From positions 1 to 45,211 of the forward strand of contig JAGWMX010000010.1 of assembly GCA_028871525.1 (NCBI GenBank): a stretch of DNA of 45,211 bases, in the 5' to 3' direction. Position 1 is the first letter of the stretch. The number at the start of each line of letters is the position of its first letter. Position numbers and translations under genes: made by a program. Source of the stretch: Gammaproteobacteria bacterium (GTDB lineage: Bacteria > Pseudomonadota > Gammaproteobacteria > Nevskiales > Nevskiaceae). Below, one piece after another: positions 16,777 through 25,566 of this stretch. The notes under the pieces are model-generated. The model had not been told where the DNA came from. It saw only the letters and a list, made by a program, of their open reading frames with translations, and did not search any database.

Positions 16777-16798
16777 CCAAAGGCGCTGCCCGCTTTGG
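16777..16798. promoter_or_regulatory. Interrupted inverted repeat upstream of the bkd operon
   Basis: CCAAAG and CTTTGG (16777-16782, 16793-16798) form a perfect 6-bp dyad separated by 10 bases. It lies in the 105-bp gap before the E1alpha GTG. An A+T-rich tract (acgaaaataacc) is adjacent. It could be an operator for the bkd operon; no regulator is identified. Confidence 0.3.
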
Positions 16799-16832
16799 CG
16801 CGAACGATAGCATACCGCCGGCCGCGGGCTCC

Positions 16833-17510
16833 TCAGTTCAACGAAGGCTTCCAGCCGAGTGCGCGCATGCCGCGGTAGACCAGCGCGTCGGTGACCCAGA
16901 CCACCAGCAAGGCGCCGAGCGCATCGGACAGGAAATGCCCGCCCTGGGCCATGCGCACCATCGACACGCCGGCGCCCAGCGTCAGTCCCAGCGCGAGCCA
17001 CAACCGGCGGCGGCGGCGGTCGACCCAGGCCAGTCCGATCAGCCAGAACGCCGCCGCGCAGTGGCCGCAGACGAAGGAACAGTTGCGATCGCATTGTGTG
17101 CTCGGCACACCCGGCGGTACGTAGTGCATGGTGCCGCCGAAACGTTCCAGCTGATACGGCCGCGGCCGTCCCCAGTGATCCTTGAACACGCCGTTGGCCA
17201 GCAGGCCGGGGCCCAGCGCCAGCGTGAGCAGCAGGAAGGCCAGCGGCGCGCGCAGCGCCCGCCATTCCGGCGAACGGCCGATCAGGCTCATCAGCAGACC
17301 GATCGCCAGACTGGCGGCGATGCCGCCGACCAGCCACGGCAGCCCGCGGTAGATCCATTGCACCGGCGGGCGCGGGTCCATATAAAAGCCAAAGCCCGGT
17401 CGCCAGAAATGCGCCGCCAGCGCCAGATCCGCATGCACCAGCAGTACGCAGGCGCCGGCGCCGAGCGCCAGACCCAGCGCCAGCGCCAGCCAGCGGACGC
17501 GCGTATTCAT
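16833..17510 (-). CDS. PAP2-family membrane phosphatase
   Basis: This 225-residue integral membrane protein has the three phosphatase motifs: KDHWGRPRP (K110 to P118, K-x6-RP), SFVCGH (C148-H150), and R186 to D196 (RMAQGGHFLSD, R-x5-H-x3-D). The second motif is normally PSGH; here Pro and Ser are replaced by Val and Cys. At least five hydrophobic segments are visible. The family removes phosphate from lipids such as undecaprenyl diphosphate, phosphatidylglycerophosphate or lipid A. The start overlaps the stop of the glycosyltransferase gene by 4 bp (ATGA), linking it to a membrane glycosyltransferase that would use a polyprenyl-phosphate sugar, which fits either an undecaprenyl or lipid A role. 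Confidence 0.88.
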   Translation of the reverse strand: MNTRVRWLALALGLALGAGACVLLVHADLALAAHFWRPGFGFYMDPRPPVQWIYRGLPWLVGGIAASLAIGLLMSLIGRSPEWRALRAPLAFLLLTLALGPGLLANGVFKDHWGRPRPYQLERFGGTMHYVPPGVPSTQCDRNCSFVCGHCAAAFWLIGLAWVDRRRRRLWLALGLTLGAGVSMVRMAQGGHFLSDALGALLVVWVTDALVYRGMRALGWKPSLN

Positions 17511-19078
17511 CGCGGGACCTGCCGCATCCCGGCGTAGCCGCGGAAGTCACGCAGCAGCCAGGCGTGATAGTCGAGCGCGTAGCCGGGATCGATCGGGATG
17601 TGGATCGCCCCCAGGTCGTCGGCTGCGGCAAAGCTCGCCCGTACCCGCGCATCCAGCGCGGCGGGTGGACCCAGGTAAAGGAAATCGCGTCCGCGCTTGT
17701 CGTTCATGGTCGTGGTCAATGCGTACTGGTTGTCGATCGATCCGTCGGGGTTCCACAGCACCACCTCGGCCGGTCGCGGCTGCAGGTAATAGCGTAGCTC
17801 GGCGATGGTGTCGCGGGCATCGGCCAGCAACAGCGCCCGCGGATACCGCCGGCGCAGTGCGTCGAACGCCTGTGCCAGCCGTGGCCAGCCGCGCACGCGT
17901 TTGTACGGATCGGTATGCGTCGTCAGCCGGACCCCGGCCACACGCGTCCACCAGTCGAAGTGATAGGCCACCGGCATCAGCAGTGCGTTGAACACGATGC
18001 CGGCGAGCAGCAGGCGCAGCGCACCGAGTTGCAGCAGCCGGGCGACGACGAAGATGGTGCCGGCGGCATAGGCCATCGCGCCCCAGTTGGCGTTGGCGCG
18101 GCCGGCCAGCGCCTGACCGCAGATGATGACCAGAAACGGCAGCCCGAAGCAGCCCAGCAGCCGGTAGCGTGGATCGGCCCACCAGCGCGCCGGCCGCCAC
18201 AGCGTCAGCGTCGTCCAGGCGGCGAACAGGATCGGCCCCATCACTGCGAACTGGCCGGCCAGAAAATCGCCGAGGTGGCTCCAGTGCAGTCCCGGGTTGC
18301 TGTCCAGGTGCGAAATGTCCTCGGTGTGACGCAGCGTCGGCCAGCCGTGGGCGGCGTTCCACAGCAGATTCGGCAGGAAAATCAGCGCCGCCAGCAGCAT
18401 CGCCGTCCACAGCTTCGGGCTGCGCAGCCGCGCGCGCAGCGCCGGCGTCGCCGCCAGGTGCAGCAACACCGACGCCGGGAAGATGATCATCGTGTACTTG
18501 GTCTGCAGTCCGGCACCGCCGGCGATGCCGGCCGCCAGCCACCAGCCCCAGCGGTCATAGTCCAGCGCACGCAGATAGGCATACAGTGCCGCGCACCAGA
18601 AGACGAAAAACGGCACGTCGGTGGAGATGATCAGGGAGGAGAACGACACGCCAGGCAGCAGCAGAAAAGCCAACGCCGACCAGAACGCCACCCGGGCATC
18701 GAACAGATGCCGGGCGATGTGCCAGATCAGCCAGGTGGAGACCGGATACAGCAGCAGCGCGCCGAGCTTGATCGCGGTCACGCCGTTGCCGAACAGCGCG
18801 GTGGTGGCGGCAATCACCAGCGCGATCATCGGCGGCTTGGAGTAGAAACCCCAATCCAGTGCCTGCGCCCAGGTCCAATACTGCGCTTCGTCAACGTAGA
18901 GATTCAGGTGCCCGAAAACCAGCGCCAGGCCACGGTAGGCCGTAATCAGTATCACCGCCGCCAGCAGACGCCAGGCCCAGCGGCGTGCATCGCCCGCCGT
19001 CGCGGTCTGCGCGGCGCGGCTGGCCGCGGGTATCGTGGCATCGGGCATTTTCGCGGGCTGGCCTGCGGTCGACGGCAT
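17507..19078 (-). CDS. GT39-family membrane glycosyltransferase (ArnT-like fold)
   Basis: This is a multi-spanning protein of about 523 residues. The DE-x2-Y motif typical of dolichyl/undecaprenyl-phosphate sugar transferases appears in the first periplasmic loop (NLYVDEAQYWTWAQ) and is followed by GFYSKPPMIALVIAATTALFG. A second family feature is SLIISTDVPFFVFWCAALY. Around ten hydrophobic segments precede a soluble C-terminal domain of roughly 130 residues. It probably moves a sugar from a polyprenyl phosphate carrier onto lipid A, a protein or a cell-surface polymer. ATG 19078 is preferred; in-frame starts at 19129 and 19048 are possible. It is divergent from lolC across about 43 bp. Confidence 0.85.
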   Translation of the reverse strand: MPSTAGQPAKMPDATIPAASRAAQTATAGDARRWAWRLLAAVILITAYRGLALVFGHLNLYVDEAQYWTWAQALDWGFYSKPPMIALVIAATTALFGNGVTAIKLGALLLYPVSTWLIWHIARHLFDARVAFWSALAFLLLPGVSFSSLIISTDVPFFVFWCAALYAYLRALDYDRWGWWLAAGIAGGAGLQTKYTMIIFPASVLLHLAATPALRARLRSPKLWTAMLLAALIFLPNLLWNAAHGWPTLRHTEDISHLDSNPGLHWSHLGDFLAGQFAVMGPILFAAWTTLTLWRPARWWADPRYRLLGCFGLPFLVIICGQALAGRANANWGAMAYAAGTIFVVARLLQLGALRLLLAGIVFNALLMPVAYHFDWWTRVAGVRLTTHTDPYKRVRGWPRLAQAFDALRRRYPRALLLADARDTIAELRYYLQPRPAEVVLWNPDGSIDNQYALTTTMNDKRGRDFLYLGPPAALDARVRASFAAADDLGAIHIPIDPGYALDYHAWLLRDFRGYAGMRQVPR

Positions 19079-19121
19079 TGCATCATTATGCCCGTGCCGT
19101 CTGTGGTCTAATGAGCCTTCC

Positions 19122-20368
19122 ATGCGCAACCCGTTCGAGCTCTACGCCGGCCTGCGCTACACGCGGGCTAAGCGCAGCAACCGTGCGATCTCGTTCATCA
19201 CCGGCGTGGCGATCGTCAGCATCGTCATCGGCGTGATGGCGCTGATCACCGTGCTGTCGGTAATGAACGGTTTCGAGGCCAAACTGCGCTCGACCATCCT
19301 CGGCATGAGCGCCGACGCCACCATCAGCGCTGCCGACGGCGGCGGTCTGACCGACTGGCGACAGGTGCAGGCTGCCGCGCTGAAGAACCCGCTGGTTACC
19401 GGCGCCGCACCATACGTATTCGGCCAGGGCATGCTGCGGGCAAGCTCGGGGTTGTCCGGAATCGAGCTGCGCGGCGTGGCGCCGGCCGAGGAGCGCACCG
19501 TTTCCGACGTCGGGCGCTACATGATCGCCGGCCGGCTGTCGGCATTGACGCCGGGCAGCTTCAAGATGGCGATCGGCGCCGAGCTGGCTTCGGCGCTGGG
19601 CGTGATGCCCGGCGATCAGGTCGATCTGATGATCCCCGACGCCGCGGTGACGCCGGCCGGCATCCTGCCGCGTTTCCGGCGCTTCACCATCACGGCGATC
19701 TTCAAGGTCGACAACTACGAGTACGACCGCGGCCTGGCGCTGATCAATCTGGCCGACGCGCAGGCGCTGTACCGGATGGGCTCGGCGGTGACCGGCGTGC
19801 GGCTGAAAGTTCGCGATGTCGATCAGGCGCCGCTGATCGCGCGCCAGCTCGCACGCACGCTGCCTGGCATCTACTCCGTCAGCGACTGGACCCGCCAGCA
19901 CGCCAACTTCTTCAAGGCGGTCGGCACCGAAAAGACGGTGATGTTCATCATCCTGTCGCTGATCGTGCTGGTGGCGGTGATCAACATCGTCTCGACGCTG
20001 ACCATGGTGGTGCAGGAGAAGCAATCCGACATCGCCATCCTGCGCACGCTCGGCGCGACGCCGCGCTCGATCATGGCGATCTTTTTGGTGCAAGGTTCGG
20101 TGATCGGCCTGACCGGCACCGCGGTCGGCGTGCTCTGCGGCGTGCTGCTGGCGACCCACGTCGAGACGCTGGTGCCGCTGCTGGAGACGCTGACTCACCA
20201 CCAGTTCCTGAACCCGCAGATCTATTACATCAGCGAACTGCCGTCGCAGCTGGAGCCGGGCGATGTCGTGCGCATCGCCTTGCTGACTTTGTTCCTGGGC
20301 TTCGTTTCGACGCTGTACCCGGCCTGGCGGGCGTCGAAAGTTCAGCCGGCGGCAGCGCTCCGATACGA

Positions 20369-20372
<4 letters not shown>
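19122..20372 (+). CDS. lolC: Lipoprotein-releasing ABC transporter permease (LolC/LolE/LolF type)
   Basis: This 416-residue inner-membrane permease of the Lol pathway extracts outer-membrane lipoproteins for LolA. The N-terminus [24 protein letters not shown], continuing into a transmembrane helix and MNGFEAKLR, is classic. A large periplasmic domain (about 50-270) is followed by three transmembrane helices with the FtsX-type cytosolic loop ([23 protein letters not shown]). The protein ends in [17 protein letters not shown]. The ATPase gene lolD overlaps it by 4 bp (ATGA). No second permease gene follows, so it may work as a homodimer (LolF style) or pair with a distant partner. Confidence 0.94.
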
Positions 20373-21071
<699 letters not shown>

Positions 21072-21091
<20 letters not shown>

Positions 21092-23369
21092 ACCTGATTG
21101 GCAGCGCCATCCGCTGACGCTGGCACTCGGCGTCAGCTTCGGCGCCGGCGCGCTGCTGATGCTGCCGCGGCTGCCGGGCCTGCCGTGGCTGCTTGCGGTC
21201 AGCCTGCCGGCACTGCTGCCGTGGCGCGGCCGCGCGCTGTATGCGCTGTGGGTGCTGGGTTTTCAACTGGCGGCGTGGCGGGCCGGCGCAGCGCTGCAGG
21301 ATCGCTGGCCGGCGGCCCGTGACGGCGAGGTGGTCCAGGTCAGCGGCGCTGTCGCTGATCTGCCGGAAACTGTCGGCGAGGTCGGTGCGCCGATGGCCTG
21401 GCGGTTCGCGTTCGCCCCGCAGCCGCGACCGGGATTGCCGCGACGCGTCCGTGCCGCGTGGTATCACACCGGGGTTGTGCCGCAAGGCGGACAGTGCTGG
21501 CATTTCTCACTCAAGCTGAAGTCGCCGCACGGCAGCGCCGATCCCGGCGCGTTCGACTACGAACGCTGGCTGTTCGCGCGCGGTTTCGGGGCGACCGCGA
21601 CGGTACGCCAGGGCCATCCCTGCGGTGCCGCGCCGGGGTACGGCTGGCTGCGGTTGCGTGAGCGGCTGCGTCAGTTTCTCGAGCGATGCCTCGCCGGCGT
21701 GCCGGGGCAGGCCTTGGTCGAGACCATGGTGCTCGGCGACCGTTCGCGGTTGACGCAGGAGGACTGGGACGTGTTCCGCGCCACCGGCACCAGCCATCTG
21801 GTGGCCGTCGCCGGCTTGCACCTGGCGATCATCGCCACCGCGGCTTTCTTCGTGCTGCGCTGGCTGTGGGTGGTCTGGCCCGGTCTGGCGCTGCGGCTGC
21901 CGGCGCAGAAGGCGGCATTGATCGGTGCCGTCGCGCTGGCGGTCGGTTACGCGGCACTGACCGGCTTCGCGTTGCCGGCGGTGCGGGCATCGCTGATGCT
22001 GGTTGCCGCAGCGGCAGCGCTGCCGCTCGGCGGCGTGCGCTCGCTGTTGCGAGCGCTGGCACTGGCCTGGCTGTTCATTATCGTCTTCGATCCGCTGGCG
22101 CTGTTGGGGGCTTCGCTATGGCTGTCGTTTGGCGCCGTCGCGCTGATCGTCTGGATTACTTACGGTCGGGTAGGGCCGCCGCGAGCCTGGCGGCAGGCGC
22201 TCGGTCTGCAGCTCGGCCTGAGTCTCGGTCTGATACCACTGACGCTATGGTTTTTCGGCAGCGCGAGCTGGTCGGCGCCGCTGGCCAATCTGTTCGTGGT
22301 GCCGGCGGCGCTGCTGCTGTTGCCGGCCACGCTGGCCACGCTGCTGCCGGCGCTGGTCTGGCCCAGCTTCGGCGTGCCGCTGCTGAAAGCGGCCGCATTG
22401 GGTTGGTACGCGGTGCGCGAAGTGCTGGGTTGGATCGCCGCCCAGGCGCCGCCGGTTGCGGCAACGGCTGCCGGCCAGCCGGTGGTTCTGCTGCTGGCGT
22501 TGTTCGGCATCGTGCTGCTGCTGGCGCCGCGGGCGTTGCCGGTCAGGCCGCTGGGCCTGGCCTGCCTGTTGCCGCTGCTGTTGCCGGCCACACGGCCGCC
22601 GCCGGTCGGCAACTTCGAGATTGCGGTGCTCGATGTCGGCGAAGGGTTATCGGCACTGGTGCGCACGCACCGTCATGCGCTGTTGTTCGACACCGGGCCA
22701 AAGTATCCGGGCGGACTGGACATGGGCGAGGCCGTGGTGGTGCCATATCTGCACGAAGCCGGCGTGCGGCGCCTCGACCTGCTGCTGATTTCGCACCGCG
22801 ATCTGGATCATCGCGGCGGCGCGCCGGCGGTGCGCGCCGCGCTGCCGGTGGCCGCCGAACTCGGTGCCCTGGCCGCCACGCCGTGCCGCGACGGTCAACG
22901 CTGGATCTGGGACGGCGTGAGCTTCGCGATCCTCAATCCACCCGCCGCTACCGGCGGCTCGCACAATAACCGCGGCTGCGTGCTGCGGGTGGGCGCCGGC
23001 GGCCACGCCGCGCTGCTGCCGGCCGACATCGAAGCACCGGCCGAGCGTCGCTTGCTGCAGGATCATCCGCGGCTGCTGCACGCCGACCTGCTGCTGGCGC
23101 CGCACCACGGCAGCGCCGGTTCATCGACGCCGGCCTTCGTCGCCGCAGTGACTCCGGCGCTGGTGATTTATCCGGCCGGTTGGCATAACCAATTCCACTT
23201 TCCGCGCCCGCAGCCACGGGCGCGCTACGCGGCAGTCGGGGCCCGGCAGTTGCAGACCGGTGTCGAAGGCGCGATCCGCGTCGAAATCGGGTCGACCGGC
23301 GTCAACGCCGTCGATCGCTATCGTTGCCGGCATCCGCGCCTGTGGCGGGTGCCGCCGGCCGGGTGTTGA
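21072..23369 (+). CDS. comEC: ComEC/Rec2 family DNA-uptake channel
   Basis: This 765-residue protein has the three-part ComEC layout. An N-terminal DUF4131-like region ([18 protein letters not shown] onward) comes first. The polytopic competence domain follows with its [18 protein letters not shown] and [20 protein letters not shown] signatures. The last domain is metallo-beta-lactamase-like: [26 protein letters not shown] (metal ligands, near residue 575) and [13 protein letters not shown]. It would pass single-stranded DNA across the inner membrane in natural transformation. ATG 21072 is preferred over an in-frame TTG at 21045; both lie inside lolD. In many gammaproteobacteria comEC is followed by msbA-lpxK; here those lie 17 kb away. 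Confidence 0.94.
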
Positions 23370-23461
23370 GCGGCGGCCGCAACCGCGGTCCGCGCCGGCG
23401 AGCGCTCGCGCAGAGATGTGCGGGCGGGTGATCGAGAGCGAGCACGCCGCGCCGGGGACGG

Positions 23462-23938
23462 TTACAGCTTGGTCGGATTCGGCGCGTCGCCGTAGACGTT
23501 CTCGGGATCGAAGGTTTTTTCGTCTTCCTCGAAGCGCAGCCGGCGTGCGGCCGGGCCAGGGCCGACCGGTAGCGAGCGGTAGAAGCATGAGCGGTAGCCG
23601 ACGTGGCAACTCGCATCGCCGGGGATTTCGACGCGCAGCCATACCGCGTCCTGGTCGTCGTCGATGCGCAGCTCGACCACTCTTTGCACCAGTCCGCTGG
23701 TTGCCCCTTTGTGCCACAGCACGCCGCGTGAGCGGCTCCAATAATGCGCTTCGCCGGTGGCGATGGTACGGCGCAGCGCTTCGGCGTCCATGTAGCCGAG
23801 CATCAGCACCTCGCCGGTGGCGGCGGCAGTGGCGACGCAAGGAATCAAGCCGTGCTGGTCGAATTTCGGCGCCAGTTCGGTGCCTTCCTCGACCTGTTTG
23901 ACGTTGACGCGATCAGCGAAGCGGATTTCGGTGTTCAT
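23462..23938 (-). CDS. hisI: Phosphoribosyl-AMP cyclohydrolase
   Basis: This 158-residue stand-alone HisI domain opens the purine ring of PR-AMP in histidine synthesis. Signatures include IPCVATAAATGEVLMLGYMD, HYWSRSRGVLWHKGATSG and GDASCHVGYRSCFYR; the Cys residues are the expected zinc ligands and the Asp-rich IDDDQDAVW the magnesium site. It is longer than the minimal domain (about 110-130) because of an extra C-terminal tail (RRLRFEEDEKTFDPENV). The start is ATG 23938; an upstream in-frame extension is unlikely. No other his gene is nearby. A 12-bp direct repeat lies just upstream and may regulate it. Confidence 0.93.
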   Translation of the reverse strand: MNTEIRFADRVNVKQVEEGTELAPKFDQHGLIPCVATAAATGEVLMLGYMDAEALRRTIATGEAHYWSRSRGVLWHKGATSGLVQRVVELRIDDDQDAVWLRVEIPGDASCHVGYRSCFYRSLPVGPGPAARRLRFEEDEKTFDPENVYGDAPNPTKL

Positions 23939-23951
23939 GAGGCTGCCGGGC

Positions 23952-23977
23952 AATATCGCGGCCGTAATATCGCGGCC
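23952..23977 (-). promoter_or_regulatory. Tandem 12-bp direct repeat and -10-like box before hisI
   Basis: On the minus strand GGCCGCGATATT occurs twice (23977-23966 and 23963-23952) with a period of 14 bp, ending 13 bp before the hisI ATG. A TATAAA box lies just upstream (23988-23983). The repeats would fall near or just after the transcription start, a usual place for a repressor site or an untranslated-leader signal. No convincing -35 was found. Confidence 0.4.
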
Positions 23978-24027
23978 AGAGTTTTATAGCATGGCCGGCA
24001 GTCGGACAGGCTGACGCCGCTTACTGG

Positions 24028-24606
24028 TTACTGGCGGCTCGGTCGGCCCGGCGCCTGCGGTGCACGCGGACGCGCGCCCGGATGCGTCGACGGCACCGGC
24101 GGCGGCACTCGCGGTCCGGGCATGCCGCCGAGCCGGCGCGGCGGCGATGCCGGATGCGGCTGCGGCAGTGACGTCCGCTCGCGCACACCGCCGAGGTCGC
24201 CGAGGGTGCGCGGGATGCGCCCGGCTTCAGGCCGATGATCGGCCGGCGGTGGGCGGTTGAGCTGATGCTCTGAACGACGACCGTAGCCGTAGCCGTAGCC
24301 GTAGCCGTAGCCGGGGTAGTAATCCCCGGGACCGTAATAGCCCGGCCCGTAATAGCCGCTGTAATAGCTCCCGTTATAGCCGTAACCGCCATATGTCGGC
24401 GCGTAGCCGTAATAGCCGTCGCTGTAGTAGCCACTGCCGTAATAGCCATCGCTGTAGTAGCTACTGCCGTAGTAGCCGCTGCCGTAGTAATAGCCGCAAT
24501 TCCAGCAGCCTTGGTCGTACGCCGGAACCGGCGCGCAGCCGCTCAGGCCGAGCGCAGTCAGCCCGATCGCCAGCAGGCTCGCGCGCATGGCTGTTTTCGT
24601 AGGCAT
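24028..24606 (-). CDS. Tyr/Gly-rich lipoprotein, unknown function
   Basis: This 192-residue protein begins MPTKTAMRASLLAIGLTALGLSGC; LSGC is a good lipobox, so the mature protein should be lipid-anchored at that Cys. Residues from about 35 to 110 are a low-complexity run of YYG/GYYS/SDGYY and GYGYGY units. The last 75 residues are rich in Pro and Arg (RPPPADHRPEAGR, PRVPPPVPS). A TGC codon pair (CWNC) follows the anchor. No enzymatic family is recognised; such proteins are often surface or matrix components. Part of the Tyr/Gly tract is encoded by five tandem CCGTAG hexamers. Start 24606 was chosen over 24630 to place the signal peptide. Confidence 0.7.
   Translation of the reverse strand: MPTKTAMRASLLAIGLTALGLSGCAPVPAYDQGCWNCGYYYGSGYYGSSYYSDGYYGSGYYSDGYYGYAPTYGGYGYNGSYYSGYYGPGYYGPGDYYPGYGYGYGYGYGRRSEHQLNRPPPADHRPEAGRIPRTLGDLGGVRERTSLPQPHPASPPRRLGGMPGPRVPPPVPSTHPGARPRAPQAPGRPSRQ
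24281..24310. repeat. Hexanucleotide tandem repeat (CCGTAG)x5
   Basis: Five perfect CCGTAG units (CTACGG on the coding strand) encode the GYGYGYGYGY part of the lipoprotein. Hexamer changes keep the frame, so the tract can lengthen or shorten without breaking the gene. Confidence 0.9.
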
Positions 24607-24626
24607 GATTCTTATTGAACGCCTTT

Positions 24627-25493
24627 TCAACTGAATGCGCCCTGAACCGGCCCGGCCTCGGCGACGGCGCCTTTCTGTACCCCTTCGTACGCGCGCACGC
24701 GCACGCGCCGGCCCGGCCGCAGCGGTGCCGCCTGCGCGGCGAGCAGCGCGGCGAGGTTTTCGACCGTCGTTGGTGCGTCCAGCAGCGCGCAGCGCGAAGC
24801 CGGCAGTTCCAGCTCGAAGGCCCCTTCGCCGGCGCGATAGCCGAAGCGCAGCCGGCCGCCGGCGGCGTGTAACAGATCGTCGCGACGTCCGAGGTAGCGC
24901 CGGTGCCAGGCCTTGGCCAACCCGGTTTCCAACCGGCGGTCGCGCTGGCCATCGGTCCAGATCGACAGCCGTGAGCGGTGGCCGTGGGCGATGCGCTGGC
25001 AGGGGCCGTCGTGCTGGCGCAGACCGTGGACGTAGCGATAGGCGGCGCCGTCGATCGCCTCTGCGCGCAACTGCAGCCGCAGTCGCGCAGTCGGCGGGTC
25101 CTGTAAGGCCAGCCGCGCTTGCAGGTATTCGGTCAGCGTCCCGGCATCGATGCGCTCGGCGTCCAGCACGGCGACGGCGGCTGGCGGCGAGTGATGCTCG
25201 ATGGCGCCGTCGACCGGTCCGTCAAAGTGCAGGGCCAGTCGCCCGTCGTGCTGCGCCAGCCACAGACCCGGATGACGGCGCGGCACCAGCAGCCGGTGGT
25301 CGACCAGGGCATCGAGCGCCTGCTTGAGGCGGCGTTTCAGCGGGCCGAAGTCCTCGACCATGCCCTGCCTGTCGAGGTCGCCTTCCAGTTCCGCGTCGAC
25401 AATCCAGCTGGCGCCGAGCAGGCCCGCTTCGGCATCCAGCAGGGCGCAGTCAACAACGCTGATCTGTTCGACGAACAGGGTGGCCACCGGCAA
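24627..25493 (-). CDS. Double-domain QueD/6-pyruvoyl-tetrahydropterin synthase-like protein
   Basis: At 288 residues this is about twice the usual QueD length and looks like two PTPS modules. The first has QGMVEDFGPLKRRLKQALD and DHRLLVP (D65-R67) but no zinc histidines. The second has H156, C165 and HGH (H170-H172) in YVHGLRQHDGPCQRIAHGHR, then the family's PTTVENLA (E245) and a late Glu (YEG, E270). Zinc ligands and the DHR element are therefore split between the halves. QueD-like enzymes convert dihydroneopterin triphosphate to 6-carboxytetrahydropterin for queuosine and related deazapurines. Whether this version does the same reaction is unproved. The start is TTG 25493 or GTG 25487; neither has a good ribosome site. 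Confidence 0.72.
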   Translation of the reverse strand: MPVATLFVEQISVVDCALLDAEAGLLGASWIVDAELEGDLDRQGMVEDFGPLKRRLKQALDALVDHRLLVPRRHPGLWLAQHDGRLALHFDGPVDGAIEHHSPPAAVAVLDAERIDAGTLTEYLQARLALQDPPTARLRLQLRAEAIDGAAYRYVHGLRQHDGPCQRIAHGHRSRLSIWTDGQRDRRLETGLAKAWHRRYLGRRDDLLHAAGGRLRFGYRAGEGAFELELPASRCALLDAPTTVENLAALLAAQAAPLRPGRRVRVRAYEGVQKGAVAEAGPVQGAFS

Positions 25494-25566
25494 AGTTTAC
25501 GCCGCGCGGCCGCCGCCGGCGCGCCTGTTAGACTGCGCGGCAGCATCCGCACCGCTGCCTTCACCG

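Noticed and set aside
23370-23461. Possible terminator between comEC and hisI
   Set aside because: Only weak G+C-rich pairing and no T-run could be seen.
24281-24330. Possible CRISPR-like tandem repeat
   Set aside because: Hexamer units without spacers inside a coding frame; it is a simple tandem repeat.
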